A DNA stretch of 64,000 nucleotides from Micromonospora sp. HM5-17 (GTDB lineage Bacteria > Actinomycetota > Actinomycetes > Mycobacteriales > Micromonosporaceae). The DNA lies in contig NZ_RJWA01000002.1 in assembly GCF_003762835.1 (NCBI RefSeq), positions 496,001-560,000 of the forward strand, read 5' to 3'. Positions 26,635-36,161 of the stretch are shown one piece after another. The stretch's first letter is position 1; each line of letters starts with the position of its first letter. Position numbers and translations under genes: made by a program. The notes beneath the pieces are model-generated. The model had not been told where the DNA came from. It saw nothing but the letters and a program-made list of their open reading frames with translations, and did no database searches.

Positions 26635-27297
26635 TCACCTCGGCCTGACCAGGCCGGACTCGTACGCGATGATGACGAGTTGTGCCCGGTCCCGGGCCCC
26701 GAGCTTGGTCAGCAGCCGGGTGACGTGGGTCTTCGCGGTGGCGAGGCTGACGTGCAGGTGGTCGGCGATCTCCGCGTTCGACAGCCCGCGGGCGACCAAC
26801 ACGAGCACCTCCAGTTCGCGTGGCGTGACGCCCGCGAGGTTCTGCGGTGGACGGGCCACCGGCTGCGGCAGGGCCGCGAACTCGCGGATCAACCGCCGGG
26901 TCACCCGCGGGGCCAGCAGCGCGTCCCCGGCCGCGACCACCCGGACGGCGGTGAGGAGATCCTCCGGCGGGCTGTCCTTCAGCAGGAAGCCGCTGGCACC
27001 GGCGCGCAGCGCGGCGTACACGTACTCGTCGATGTCGAAGGTGGTCAGCATGACCACCTTGACGTCGTCGAGCGAGGGCTGGGAGGTGATCTGCCGGGTC
27101 GCCTCGATGCCGTCGAGCACCGGCATCCGTACGTCCATCAGGACCACGTCGGGCCGCTCCCGGGTCACCACGTCGACAGCCTGCGCGCCGTCCCCGGCCT
27201 CGCCCACCACCTGGAGATCCCGCGCGGTGTCGAGGAGCACCCGGAAGCTGCCCCGCACCAGTGCGTGGTCGTCGGCGACGACGACGCGGACGCTCAC
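26635..27297 (-). CDS. NarL/LuxR-family response regulator
   Basis: A 220-residue response regulator. The receiver domain has acidic residues in VVADDHALVRG and the phospho-acceptor Asp55 in VVLMDVRMPVLDG, and LTTFDIDEYVYAALRAGASGFLLKD completes the fold. The C-terminal LuxR helix-turn-helix is LTPRELEVLVLVARGLSNAE through AKTHVTRLLTKLGARDR. Its start overlaps the stop of the sensor kinase by 4 bp, so the pair forms one two-component system. The target is likely the divergent ABC exporter, by position only. Confidence 0.93.
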   Translation of the reverse strand: MSVRVVVADDHALVRGSFRVLLDTARDLQVVGEAGDGAQAVDVVTRERPDVVLMDVRMPVLDGIEATRQITSQPSLDDVKVVMLTTFDIDEYVYAALRAGASGFLLKDSPPEDLLTAVRVVAAGDALLAPRVTRRLIREFAALPQPVARPPQNLAGVTPRELEVLVLVARGLSNAEIADHLHVSLATAKTHVTRLLTKLGARDRAQLVIIAYESGLVRPR

Positions 27298-28586
27298 GTC
27301 GCCACCTCGGCGAGCGGCAGCCAGGCCACGACCTGGAACCCGGTCGCCGGCGGCGGGACCGGTCCGGCGGTGAGGCTTCCGCCGAACAACGCGACCCTCT
27401 CCCGCATCCCCGCTATCCCGTGGCCGTCGCGGACGGGAACGCCGTCGCCCGCCACCCGGGCATCGTCGCCGGCCACCCGGGCACCAGCCCCACCGGCCGC
27501 GCCGACCGTGGCATGGGCGGCGCCGGCCGGGACCGCGGCGCCCCGACCGTCATCGGTCACCGTGAGGCACACCCCGTCAGGACGGAAGTCGATCCCCACC
27601 TCTGCCGTCGCCGGGCCGGCGTGCTTCACCACGTTGGTGAGCGCTTCCTGGGCGATCCGGTACAGCGACAGGTCGGCGGCGAGCGGCAGTGGCCGCCTGG
27701 CGCCCGTGACGCGGATCTGGACCGGCAGACCTGCCCGGCGGAACCGCGCGGCCAGGGCGTCCAGCCCGTCCAGTCCGGTCTCGGGACGGCGGACCCGGTC
27801 GGGTTCGTCCTCGCCGGTCCGCAGGACGTCGAGCATGTGCCGCAGTTCCTGAAGCCCGGACCGGCTCGCCTCCTCGATCGAGCCGAGCACCCGCCGTGCC
27901 TCGTCGGGCCGTTCGTTCACCACGTAGTTCGCCACGCTCGCCTGGACGGCGATCAGGCTCATCCCGTGCGCGACCACGTCGTGCAGCTCCCGGGCGATGC
28001 GCAGGCGCTCTCGGCCGACCGCCTCCCGGGCGCTCAGTTCGCGCAACCGGGCCGCGTAGCGGCGTTGCGCGCGGACCTGGAACCCGAGCGCCCACGCCAC
28101 CGCGATGAGCACCACGTTCGTCACCAGCAGCCCCGGAGCCGATCCGGTGCCGGCCGTGGGCGGGGAGAGGACCACGGCCGAGGCGACCGCCACCAGAGCC
28201 ACGACCAGCACGGCCAGAGCCCGGCGGGTCGGCCGCTGGACCGCGACCATGTAGCACGCCAGCGACACCTCGAACGCCGGGTACCGGGCTCCGCTGGCCA
28301 GCATCGACGCGGTCGAACAGACCACCACGACGCCGGCGACCGGCAGCGGCCAGATCCGGCGTACCGCCAGCGGGAGCATGGCACCGGCCGTCAGCACCAG
28401 GGCGAGCCAGTATGGCACCCGGGCGTCCGCCGCCCACGAGCTGTCCAGCATGCTGCTTGCAAACGGGACGGTCACCAGCACGGCGTCGATGGCGACCCAG
28501 TGCCGGGTCCGCAGCCGGCTCAGAAGCGGCGGGCGACCTTCGCTGGGCACCGGGTCACGGTAGCTCGCGGCGTCACGCCGCGACAT
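27294..28586 (-). CDS. Two-component sensor histidine kinase (HisKA_3 type)
   Basis: About 430 residues. An N-terminal block of 4-6 membrane helices (ALVLTAGAMLPLAVRRI, ALAVLVVALVAVASAVVL) has little external sequence. The dimerisation/phospho-acceptor segment is RIARELHDVVAHGMSLIAVQ (His near residue 205). The HATPase core has SLYRIAQEALTNVVKHAG and TVTDDGRG. A Gly/Ala-rich insertion separates it from HGIAGMRERVALFGG. The start is uncertain: ATG 28586 or 28601, both with weak ribosome sites. It belongs with the overlapping response regulator and probably senses membrane stress or an exported compound. Confidence 0.88.
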   Translation of the reverse strand: MSRRDAASYRDPVPSEGRPPLLSRLRTRHWVAIDAVLVTVPFASSMLDSSWAADARVPYWLALVLTAGAMLPLAVRRIWPLPVAGVVVVCSTASMLASGARYPAFEVSLACYMVAVQRPTRRALAVLVVALVAVASAVVLSPPTAGTGSAPGLLVTNVVLIAVAWALGFQVRAQRRYAARLRELSAREAVGRERLRIARELHDVVAHGMSLIAVQASVANYVVNERPDEARRVLGSIEEASRSGLQELRHMLDVLRTGEDEPDRVRRPETGLDGLDALAARFRRAGLPVQIRVTGARRPLPLAADLSLYRIAQEALTNVVKHAGPATAEVGIDFRPDGVCLTVTDDGRGAAVPAGAAHATVGAAGGAGARVAGDDARVAGDGVPVRDGHGIAGMRERVALFGGSLTAGPVPPPATGFQVVAWLPLAEVAT

Positions 28587-28718
28587 CAGCCCCCGGATCA
28601 TCATCCTCGGGATTGATGCGGCCCCGTTCCGGGACCCTCCCGTCGATCTCCGGTTTACCGCTGTTTTGTCTCCGCTGGGGCGATGACCCGACATGCCGTA
28701 CCGGCGAGGCTCCACCGC

Positions 28719-29666
28719 ATGACAGTCGACCACGACGACGGCACCATCGAGGTGCGCGACCTGACCAAGCGCTACCGTCGGACGACCGCGGTGAACGGTC
28801 TGTCGTTCCGGGTTACCGCAGGCAGGGTGACCGGCTTCCTCGGTCCGAACGGCGCCGGCAAGTCCACGACCATGCGGATGATTCTCGGCCTCGACCATCC
28901 GACGTCCGGGCAGGCGCTGGTCAACGGCCGGCCCTTCGCCGAGTCGACCGCCCCACTGCGGACGGTCGGCGCGTTGCTCGACGCGCGAGCCGCGCACGGT
29001 GGCCGGACCGCGTACCACCATCTCCTGGCGCTCGCGGAGAGCAACCGGATCCCGCGGCGCCGGGTGACCGAGGTGCTCGACCTGGTCGGCCTCGCGGACG
29101 TGGCTGGCCGGCGCGTCAAGGGCTTCTCGCTCGGCATGAGCCAGCGGCTGGGCATCGCCGCCGCCATGCTCGGCGACCCCCGCATACTGATCTTCGACGA
29201 GCCGGTGAACGGGCTCGACCCGGAGGGGATCCGCTGGATCCGCGGCTTTCTGCGCGCGATGGCCGCCGAGGGGCGAACGGTGTTCGTGTCGAGCCATCTG
29301 ATGAGCGAGATGGCCGAGACCGCCGACCACCTCTTGGTCATCGGCCAGGGCAGGCTCGTCGCCGACGGTTCGGTCGCCGACGTCATCCGGTCGGCGGGTC
29401 AGAACCACGTCCGGGTACGCAGCCCGCAGGCCGCGGAACTCGCCCCGTTGCTGGACCGGGCCGGTGGCGTCGTGCAGACGCTCGCCGATGGCGCGCTGGC
29501 GGTGCAGGAGCTGGACTGCGCGCGGATTGGGGAGATCGCCGCCGAGGCCGGTCTGTGCCTGCACGAGCTGTCACCGCAGCGTGCCTCTCTGGAGGCGGCG
29601 TTCATGGCGTTGACCGACGGCGCCGTCGAGTACCGCGCCGCGTCGCTCGCCGGGAGCCCGTCGTGA
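28719..29666 (+). CDS. ABC transporter ATP-binding protein
   Basis: A drug-exporter-type ATPase of about 315 residues. It has Walker A FLGPNGAGKSTTM, signature FSLGMSQRLGIA, Walker B ILIFDEPVNGLDP and switch His in VFVSSHLMSEM, with a C-terminal extension typical of exporters. ATG 28719 has GCGAGG nine bases upstream; ATG 28683 is an alternative. Its stop overlaps the permease start (GTGA). It is transcribed away from the two-component genes, a BceAB- or Yx-type arrangement common for antibiotic or lipid stress. Confidence 0.92.
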   Translation: MTVDHDDGTIEVRDLTKRYRRTTAVNGLSFRVTAGRVTGFLGPNGAGKSTTMRMILGLDHPTSGQALVNGRPFAESTAPLRTVGALLDARAAHGGRTAYHHLLALAESNRIPRRRVTEVLDLVGLADVAGRRVKGFSLGMSQRLGIAAAMLGDPRILIFDEPVNGLDPEGIRWIRGFLRAMAAEGRTVFVSSHLMSEMAETADHLLVIGQGRLVADGSVADVIRSAGQNHVRVRSPQAAELAPLLDRAGGVVQTLADGALAVQELDCARIGEIAAEAGLCLHELSPQRASLEAAFMALTDGAVEYRAASLAGSPS

Positions 29667-30448
29667 CCGGCCGCGTGTCATGCCCGCAGCCCCGGCTGTG
29701 GGACGGGATCAGGTCGGAGTGGACCAAGCTGCGCACCGTGCGCGCGACCCTGTGGAGTCTGCTCGCCGCCGCGGGCCTCTGCCTTGGTACGGCGGCTCTC
29801 GTGGCCCGGTCTCCCAACGTGCCACCCGGCACCGCGGTCGGCGCGGACGACGCCGTCCGGGTCGCCCTGGCCGGTTTCCTCTTCGGCCAGATCGCCGTCG
29901 GTGTTCTGGCCGCGCTCGCGGTGACCAGCGAGTACGGCAGCGGCGCGATCCGTAGCAGCCTGGCCGCCGTACCCTCCCGGCTCAGGTTCCTGCTGTCGAA
30001 GGCGGCGGCTGTGGCCGGCACCGTCCTGGTGTGCGGTGTGCTGCTCAGCGGCCTCTCGTACCTGGTGGCGCACGTCGTGATGACGTCCCGGGCGGCGCGG
30101 GTCGCCGCGCTGTCCGCCGGATCGGTCCGGGCCCTGCTCGGCGCGGCCCTGTACCTGACGGTGCTCAGTCTGTTCACGGTCGCCCTGGGAGTGCTCCTGC
30201 GGCACAGCGCCGGCGCGATCACCACGGTGATCTGTCTGGTGCTGATCCTCCCGACCCTCCTGCCCGCGTTCGGCCGCACCGGACAGGCGATCTACCGGTG
30301 GTGGCCGACCGAGGCGGGCCAGCAGGTGATGCGGGTCGAGCCCGTCCCCGGCCAACTCACGCCCTGGGTCGGGTTCGGCTGGTGCTGCGTGGTCACCGCG
30401 GCGCTTCTGGCCGTGGCCTACCTCGTGCTGCGTCGCCGGGACGCCTGA
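29663..30448 (+). CDS. ABC transporter permease (ABC-2-like)
   Basis: A 261-residue membrane protein starting IRSEWTKLRTVRATLWSLLAAAGL, the usual entry of ABC-2 permeases. It has about six membrane segments, including FLFGQIAVGVLAALAV and AITTVICLVLILPTLLPAF, and the SEYGSGAIRSSLAAVP loop conserved in the family. GTG 29663 overlaps the ATPase stop, so the two are co-translated and form one exporter. The substrate is unknown. Confidence 0.9.
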   Translation: MTGRVSCPQPRLWDGIRSEWTKLRTVRATLWSLLAAAGLCLGTAALVARSPNVPPGTAVGADDAVRVALAGFLFGQIAVGVLAALAVTSEYGSGAIRSSLAAVPSRLRFLLSKAAAVAGTVLVCGVLLSGLSYLVAHVVMTSRAARVAALSAGSVRALLGAALYLTVLSLFTVALGVLLRHSAGAITTVICLVLILPTLLPAFGRTGQAIYRWWPTEAGQQVMRVEPVPGQLTPWVGFGWCCVVTAALLAVAYLVLRRRDA

Positions 30449-30481
30449 CCGGCGTGACCGGAACACCGGACACCGCGGCAC

Positions 30482-31198
30482 TCACCGGCGCCACATGCCG
30501 ATCCTGACCCGAACTCCCGACGACGCGTGGAGCAGGGGCGCCCCGTCGGGCGGGGGGAGCCCCGCCGCGGGGAGCAGGTTCTGGTCGAGGTGGAGCAGCT
30601 CGGCCCGGCGCAGTGGCCACTCGGCGTGTTCCGCCTCGGCGGTGGCGAGCCGGCCGCGGATCACCGTGAACAGTCGGTGCCGCGCGGTGAGGAAGGACGC
30701 GCGCTCGTCCCGTTCGGTCTCGGCGAGCGGCGCGCCGAGTCGGACCTCGGCGTCGCAGCGCGCCCCCCTCGGTGCCGGCCAACGGCGGGTGCAGCGGTAG
30801 GAGATCCGCTCCTCGGTGCGGTCCACCGTCATGTCGGACCAGAAGTACGGGAGCGCGTAGCTGAGACGGGCGGCAACCACGGCGGGCAGGCGTGCCGCGT
30901 CCAGGGACAGGAACCAGATGCCGCTGCGGTCCTGGCGGTCCCGGACGTACGTCCGGACGTTCGTCTCGGGAAACTCTGACAGCCACGGCACGCCCGGTAC
31001 GCCGGGAGGCCTGACCCCCTGCATCAGGAACGGAACCAGACTGACCCAGGCCGATCCGTCGAAGGTCTCGACCGCCAGCCCGGGAGGAAGCACCGCCTGC
31101 ACGGTGGCGGGCGGGTACCGCCAGTGGAGGAAGGTGACCCAGTTCCACTGCTGGTGCATCACGGGCCGGGCCACCCGTGGTGACGGCGGAGCGTTCAC
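30482..31198 (-). CDS. DUF2071 (YqjF-like) protein
   Basis: A 238-residue protein of the DUF2071/YqjF family. Hallmarks are WNWVTFLHWRYPPATVQAVLPPGLAVETFDG, WVSLVPFLMQGVRPPGVPGVPWLSEFPETNVRTYV and GIWFLSLDAAR. The family has an acetoacetate-decarboxylase-like fold but no firmly known role. The start is GTG 31198 with GGGAGG close upstream. It converges with the ABC permease gene at a 33-bp gap and lies 55 bp after the next minus-strand gene. Confidence 0.85.
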   Translation of the reverse strand: MNAPPSPRVARPVMHQQWNWVTFLHWRYPPATVQAVLPPGLAVETFDGSAWVSLVPFLMQGVRPPGVPGVPWLSEFPETNVRTYVRDRQDRSGIWFLSLDAARLPAVVAARLSYALPYFWSDMTVDRTEERISYRCTRRWPAPRGARCDAEVRLGAPLAETERDERASFLTARHRLFTVIRGRLATAEAEHAEWPLRRAELLHLDQNLLPAAGLPPPDGAPLLHASSGVRVRIGMWRR

Positions 31199-31253
31199 GA
31201 TGCCTCCCGTGTACTCCCTCCGCGGTGCCTCGGTCCGCGGAGCCCCCGGACGG

Positions 31254-31958
31254 TCAGGTGTCGATGCGGCAGTTCGGGTTGCAGTGGTTCAGCTGGAAGG
31301 TGTCGGCGTGGAAGGTGAACGAGGGTTGCGCCGGGGCGACGACCCCCGCCTCCACCCGGACCGCGCCCGCCGGCGCGGTGGCGGTCAACCGCCACTCCAG
31401 CCAGTTGGTGGTGGCGGTGATGGTGGTGCTCTCGCCGGTCGAGACGAGCGCGTTGGCGGCGTTGTACCAGTTCGGTCGCAGCCGTACCGTGCCGGGGGTG
31501 TCGGCGCGGAGCCGGGCGAAGAGCTTGTACGTCTGTCCGGCGCTGATCTCCGGTCGCCGGGTGATGACCGTGCCCGAGGCCGTCGACGCGTTCGTGGTGA
31601 CCCGCAGTGAGCGGCGACCGTCGAAGTACCGGCACGAGACCGCGGCGACCCCGCAGGCGGGGGTGACCGCGATGCTGGCGCCGTGCGTGGCGGTGAACCC
31701 GGTCGGCTCGGTGCCGGTGCGGTGGTGTGCCTGGGCGGGACCGGCCGTGACCGGGACGATGGCGAGTGCCGCCGCCACCGACCAGGCGAGACGTCGCGAA
31801 CTGATCAGATCGGGCTCCCCTGGGCTTCGGGCGCGCTCCCGTTGTCGGGCGCGCGCGGGGGACGCCGTGGCGATCGCCGACGACAGGGGACAGCAAATCG
31901 AGATCAGCGACCTGACGGCAACCTCTCCGAGGTGACTTTTCGCCATGTGGACGCCCAT
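31254..31958 (-). CDS. Secreted beta-sandwich (carbohydrate-binding-like) protein
   Basis: About 234 residues at most. A hydrophobic export segment (AWSVAAALAIVPVTAGPAQAHH) precedes a domain of about 160 residues with the pattern SLRVTTNASTASGTVITRRPEISAGQTYKLFARLRADTPGTV, as in carbohydrate-binding modules. It ends in a Cys-containing tail (NHCNPNCRIDT). No catalytic domain is present. The start is uncertain, because the 50 or so residues before the signal look non-coding and no good ribosome site is visible. The ligand is unknown. Confidence 0.65.
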   Translation of the reverse strand: MGVHMAKSHLGEVAVRSLISICCPLSSAIATASPARARQRERARSPGEPDLISSRRLAWSVAAALAIVPVTAGPAQAHHRTGTEPTGFTATHGASIAVTPACGVAAVSCRYFDGRRSLRVTTNASTASGTVITRRPEISAGQTYKLFARLRADTPGTVRLRPNWYNAANALVSTGESTTITATTNWLEWRLTATAPAGAVRVEAGVVAPAQPSFTFHADTFQLNHCNPNCRIDT

Positions 31959-32044
31959 GATCGGTGGCGGCCCGAGCCGGTGCGCCCGTACGGCAGGCGC
32001 CGCGTGCGGGGACCCGCCCGCGTACGGCGACCGTTCAGGGCTGC

Positions 32045-32644
32045 TCAGGGCTGCGGTTCCCGCGTGAGGTCGCCGAGGACGGTGGTCACGATCCTGCGGA
32101 CGGTCCCGGCGTCGGGTGGGCCCTCCTCCCGGTCCGTGAAGAGCAGGTGCCCGCTCCCGACGAGGATGGGGGCGAGCGCGTCGACGTCGGCGTCGACCGC
32201 GATCCGGCCGAGGTCGCGCTCGGTGGTGAGGTACGCCGCGATCATGGCCGTCGCGTCCGACAGGATGGGTAGGTGGCTCGACCTGACCTGACGCAGCCGG
32301 CTACGTAGCTCGTCCCGGGCGATGACGAGGCGGATGATCGCCAGGGCCACCGAGCCGAACAGTTCCGTGAGGAGTCCGGTCAGGTTGTCGACGACGGTGC
32401 CGGTGCCGGCGGCCTCGCGCAGGGCGGCTGCCTGGGCGTCGATCCGGGCCATGCGGTCCAGTACGAACTCGGCGAGGAAGGCGTCGAAGTCGGCGAAGTG
32501 CCGGTGCAGAACCCCCTTGGCGACCCCGGCCTCCGTGGTGACGGCACGACTCGTCAGTCCGCCGGGGCCGTCGCGGAGCAGGACGCGTTCCGCAGCGTCG
32601 AAGAGCTGGGCGCGGGCGTCACGGAGGGCCACCCCGGTCGGCAC
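32045..32644 (-). CDS. TetR-family transcriptional regulator
   Basis: A 199-residue TetR regulator. The N-terminal helix-turn-helix reads LFDAAERVLLRDGPGGLTSRAVTTEAGVAKGVLHRHFADFDAFLAEF. The C-terminal ligand domain is typical in size. The start is GTG 32644, with GGGAGGA seven bases upstream. A strong 22-bp palindrome 37 bp upstream is its likely operator. It diverges from ltrA, which may be its target. Confidence 0.92.
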   Translation of the reverse strand: MPTGVALRDARAQLFDAAERVLLRDGPGGLTSRAVTTEAGVAKGVLHRHFADFDAFLAEFVLDRMARIDAQAAALREAAGTGTVVDNLTGLLTELFGSVALAIIRLVIARDELRSRLRQVRSSHLPILSDATAMIAAYLTTERDLGRIAVDADVDALAPILVGSGHLLFTDREEGPPDAGTVRRIVTTVLGDLTREPQP

Positions 32645-32680
32645 GCTGGGTCCTCCCGTCGGTCAACACGGTTCGCGACG

Positions 32681-32702
32681 ACGTGGGCACGTGTGCCTAC
32701 GT
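32681..32702. promoter_or_regulatory. 22-bp palindrome, probable TetR operator
   Basis: The arms ACGTGGGCAC and GTGCCTACGT flank a central GT and are complementary except for one position per arm. The site lies between the TetR gene and the divergent ltrA gene, 37 bp before the TetR start, as expected for an autoregulated TetR protein. Confidence 0.65.
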
Positions 32703-33062
32703 GCAGTGGGCGCACGCCGACCATACCGCCCCGGCCGGGGCGGTGACGCCGAGCCCGGCGGCCGAACCGGCCGCCGTACGGCGGGTCCGACCCCGGCGCG
32801 TCCCGCCCCGCGTGTCGCCACCCCCGACTCCCGGGCCGCGCGCCACCGCCACCGGCGCGGTTCCCGGCGGAGGCCGGCGCCATCAGCCGCACCGGCGGTC
32901 CTCGAACGGGTGCGCGACGGGATCCGCCGACCGTCCCGTGGGGCCCCGGGCGGTCCCGGCGGAACACCACGTGACTCGGCAGAAGTGCGCGAATCATCCT
33001 TTAAGTAGCTATTGTCAGAGTCTGGTGTACGTCCAGGAAGCTCACGGGTTGGGTAGGCATGC
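32703..33062. other. Intergenic region between tetR and ltrA
   Basis: About 360 bp with no recognisable gene. The right end (about 32995-33030) is AT-richer than its surroundings, including TTTAAGTAGCTATTGT, and probably carries the ltrA promoter. I could not fix -35 and -10 boxes. Confidence 0.4.
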
Positions 33063-34247
33063 ATGGGCACACCGGACCGGTCGGTCGCCCTGCTGCGGAA
33101 CCTGGAGGGGCCCCAGCGGGCAAGCTTCGTGGAGCTGCTCTTCGACGTGGTGTTCGTGTTCGCGTTCACCCGACTCGGCGAGCGCCTCGTCGAGGACCTG
33201 ACCTGGCTGGGCCTCTACCAGGTGCTGCTGCTGGTGTTGGCCATGTGGTGGGTCTGGTACCGCATGGCGTGGACCACCAACCGGTACGACCCCGAGCGTC
33301 CGGTCATCCAGCTGACGGTCATCGCCACCATGCTCGGCACCCTGCTGATGGCGGCGGCCCTGCCCGCCGCCTTCGACGGCAGCGCCTTGGTGTTCGCCCC
33401 CGTCTACGTGGCCATCCAGGTACTTCGGCACCTGTGGCTCGTGCTGCTCGGCGGAGACCGGTACGCCCAGCTCGTCAGCGTCCGCATCCTCGCCTGGGCG
33501 ACCGTCTCCGCGGTTCCGTGGATCATCGGGATGTTCACCCAGGGCTCCGCCCGCATGGTGTTGTGGAGCCTCGCCGTTCTCACGGACTACCTGGGCGGTC
33601 TGCTCGACTTCCCGACACCGCGACTCGGCCGCGCCGGACTACGCGGCCGGAAGGTCGCCGAGGAGCACCTGACCGAGCGCTTCCGGCAGGTGCTCATCAT
33701 CGCGTTCGGCGAGACGATCCTGACCTCGGGCATCCACTTCAGCCCACACGCCTTCGAGCGCGACCGGACGTTTGCGCTGGTGGTGGCGTTCATCATCACC
33801 GTGCTGCTGTGGCAGATCTACTTCTACCGGGCCGGCGAACTGCTTCCCGCCGCCATCGTGGCCTCCAAGGCACAGGCCCGGGTCGGCGAGTTGGCGTCGT
33901 ACTCACACCTGATCATGGTTATCGGGGTCGCGATCAGCGGGGTGGGGGACACCCTGATCATCAGAGAGCCGGTCGGCCACACCCGGCTGTCGTGGTTGCT
34001 GGTGATCGTCGGCGGGCCGGTCCTGTTCCTGACCGGCCGGGCCCTGCTCGACTACTTCGTGTTCAGCCACGTCTCGGCGTCCCGGCCGATCGGGGCGATC
34101 CTGCTCGCCGTCGTGGCCCTGACAGCGTCCGCGCTGTCACCGATCCTGATCGCCGTGCTGGTCGCCGCGGTGCTGGCCGGGGTCGCCGTCTCGAACGTCC
34201 TCTCGTGGCGGCTCTTTCCCCGGCTGCCGGCTCCACCCTTTCGCTGA
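33063..34247 (+). CDS. Low temperature requirement A (LtrA) family membrane protein
   Basis: A 394-residue protein with about ten membrane helices. The signature N-terminus is SFVELLFDVVFVFAFTRLGE, followed by LAMWWVWYRMAWTTNRYD and, later, LIIAFGETILTSGIHF. All are typical of the LtrA family. The family name comes from a Listeria cold-growth locus, but the biochemical role is unknown. The ribosome site is weak (GGTAGG) before ATG 33063. It is separated from the TetR gene by an intergenic region with the palindromic operator. Confidence 0.9.
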   Translation: MGTPDRSVALLRNLEGPQRASFVELLFDVVFVFAFTRLGERLVEDLTWLGLYQVLLLVLAMWWVWYRMAWTTNRYDPERPVIQLTVIATMLGTLLMAAALPAAFDGSALVFAPVYVAIQVLRHLWLVLLGGDRYAQLVSVRILAWATVSAVPWIIGMFTQGSARMVLWSLAVLTDYLGGLLDFPTPRLGRAGLRGRKVAEEHLTERFRQVLIIAFGETILTSGIHFSPHAFERDRTFALVVAFIITVLLWQIYFYRAGELLPAAIVASKAQARVGELASYSHLIMVIGVAISGVGDTLIIREPVGHTRLSWLLVIVGGPVLFLTGRALLDYFVFSHVSASRPIGAILLAVVALTASALSPILIAVLVAAVLAGVAVSNVLSWRLFPRLPAPPFR

Positions 34248-34362
34248 GCCGCGCGGCGGGGCCGTCCCGGCGGGATCGGCGACGGCGGAGCCAGACCACC
34301 GGGCGTCGTGCCGCCCCGACCACGAGTACGCGGTCGCGTACCGCGCCGGGCGGTAGGAGGGG

Positions 34363-35952
34363 ATGAGGAACGAGGTGGAAGCGCTCGTACTGATGGTGGT
34401 GCTGGGCGCCACCGTGGTCGTCGGGACCACCCTGGGCGGAAGGTACCGGGTGGCGCCGCCGGTCCTGCTCATCGGCGCGGGCGCACTGCTGGCGTTCGCC
34501 CCGCCCTTCGCCCACGTGGTGCTGCGGCCGGACGTGGTGCTGCTGCTGTTCCTGCCGGCGATCCTCTACCGGGAGAGCCTCACCCTCTCCCTGCGGGAGA
34601 TCCGGGCCAATCTTCTGGCCATCTCGCTGCTCGCCGTGGCGCTGGTCGGGGCGACCATGGTCACGGTGGCGCTGGCCGCGCAGGCGCTCGGGCTGGAGCC
34701 GGCGGTGGCCTGGGTCCTCGGAGCGGTCCTCGCACCGACCGACGCCGCCGCCGTCGCCGGGCTCGCCAAGCGGCTGCCCCGCCGGTTCCTCACCATCCTC
34801 CGGGCCGAGAGTCTGGTCAACGACGGTACGGCCCTGGTCCTGTACGCGGTGGCACTCGAGGTGCTCGTCGAGGGCACCGAGCCCGGGGCGGCGCAGCTCG
34901 CCGGGCGGTTCGCCGTCTCGCTCGTCGGCGGGATCGTCGCCGGCCTGGTGGTCGGCGGGGCGGCCATCCTGATCCGCCGACGACTCGACGACCCGCTCCG
35001 GGACAGCGCGCTCAGCGTGCTCACCCCGTTCGTCGCGTTCCTGCTCGCCGAGGTGGTGCACGCCAGCGGCGTACTCGCCGTGGTGATCGCGGGCCTGATG
35101 ATCGCGTACGCCGCACCCTGGGCGATCAGGGCCCGCTCGCGGCTGATGGCCCTGTCGTTCTGGGATCTCAGCACCTTCCTCATCAACGGAGGGCTGTTCG
35201 TGCTCCTCGGGATGCAGATCCCGCGGGCCGTGCGGGGCGTGACCAGCCTGTCGATGGCGCGCGCCGTGACCCTCGCGCTGGTGGTGACGGTGGTGGTCCT
35301 GGCGACCCGGATGGCCTGGATCCACGTCTCCGCGGTCGTGTTGCAGCTCGTCGACCGCCGGCGGTCCCAGCTCGGGCTACGCGTGGGGTGGCGGACTCGC
35401 ACCGCGGCCGGCTGGGCCGGGTTCCCTGGCGCGGTCTCTCTGGCCGCGGCCCTCGCGGTTCCGTTGCACACCTCGGCCGGAGGACCGGTACAGGAACGTG
35501 ATCTGATCATCTTCTGTACGGCCACGGTGATCCTGCTGATCATGCTGACCCAGGCCACCACCCTGCCGCTGGTCACCCGCTGGGCGGGGCTCGTCGGCGA
35601 CCGGCAACTCGTGGCCGAGGTACGCCGGGCCCGGCAGCGCGCCGTCGAGGCCGGGCTCGAGATCCTGCCGCAACTGGCGCGGGACCTCGGTGCGGCGGAG
35701 CAGATCGTCGAGCGGATCCGCGCCGACTACCAGGCCTTTCTCGACGACGTCCGCGCCGAGGGCGAGGAGAGCACGTCAATCCGTGATCGGGAGCTCGAAC
35801 GCCGGCTACGGCTGCGCGTTCTCGCGCACAAGCGGCGCGAGGTCACCCGACTGCGTGACATGAACGAGATCGACGACACGGTGCTGCGGGAACTCCAGGC
35901 CGCGCTGGACATCGAGGAGGTCCAGCTGCTGGGGCCTTCCGCGCCCGACTGA
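34363..35952 (+). CDS. Na+/H+ antiporter, CPA1 family
   Basis: A 529-residue cation/proton antiporter. Membrane helices run from residue 5 to about 400, with VLGAVLAPTDAAAVAGLAKRLP and RAESLVNDGTALVLYAVAL holding the conserved transport-site Asp residues. A hydrophilic C-terminal tail of about 120 residues is helical and charged (EEQTREL-like pattern ending VQLLGPSAPD). It exchanges cytoplasmic Na+ or K+ for protons. ATG 34363 directly follows AGGAGGGG; a GTG at 34375 has somewhat better spacing and is possible. Confidence 0.9.
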   Translation: MRNEVEALVLMVVLGATVVVGTTLGGRYRVAPPVLLIGAGALLAFAPPFAHVVLRPDVVLLLFLPAILYRESLTLSLREIRANLLAISLLAVALVGATMVTVALAAQALGLEPAVAWVLGAVLAPTDAAAVAGLAKRLPRRFLTILRAESLVNDGTALVLYAVALEVLVEGTEPGAAQLAGRFAVSLVGGIVAGLVVGGAAILIRRRLDDPLRDSALSVLTPFVAFLLAEVVHASGVLAVVIAGLMIAYAAPWAIRARSRLMALSFWDLSTFLINGGLFVLLGMQIPRAVRGVTSLSMARAVTLALVVTVVVLATRMAWIHVSAVVLQLVDRRRSQLGLRVGWRTRTAAGWAGFPGAVSLAAALAVPLHTSAGGPVQERDLIIFCTATVILLIMLTQATTLPLVTRWAGLVGDRQLVAEVRRARQRAVEAGLEILPQLARDLGAAEQIVERIRADYQAFLDDVRAEGEESTSIRDRELERRLRLRVLAHKRREVTRLRDMNEIDDTVLRELQAALDIEEVQLLGPSAPD

Positions 35953-36161
35953 GCCCGACCGGGCGGCCGGCGCCGCGCCGGCGGGTCCGGGTACCCTCCG
36001 CGCTGCCCAGGCCACCGGACCCCGTCGGTCGTCCGGCATTCCTGACCGGGGCGGCCGTTGACGGTCTGCGGCGTGAGGCGGTCGACGACCGGACGGCGAG
36101 CCGAGCGGTGCCGGCGCTGACCGGCCCGTCGGCGGTGATGGGCGCGCCGACCGGCGGGGGA

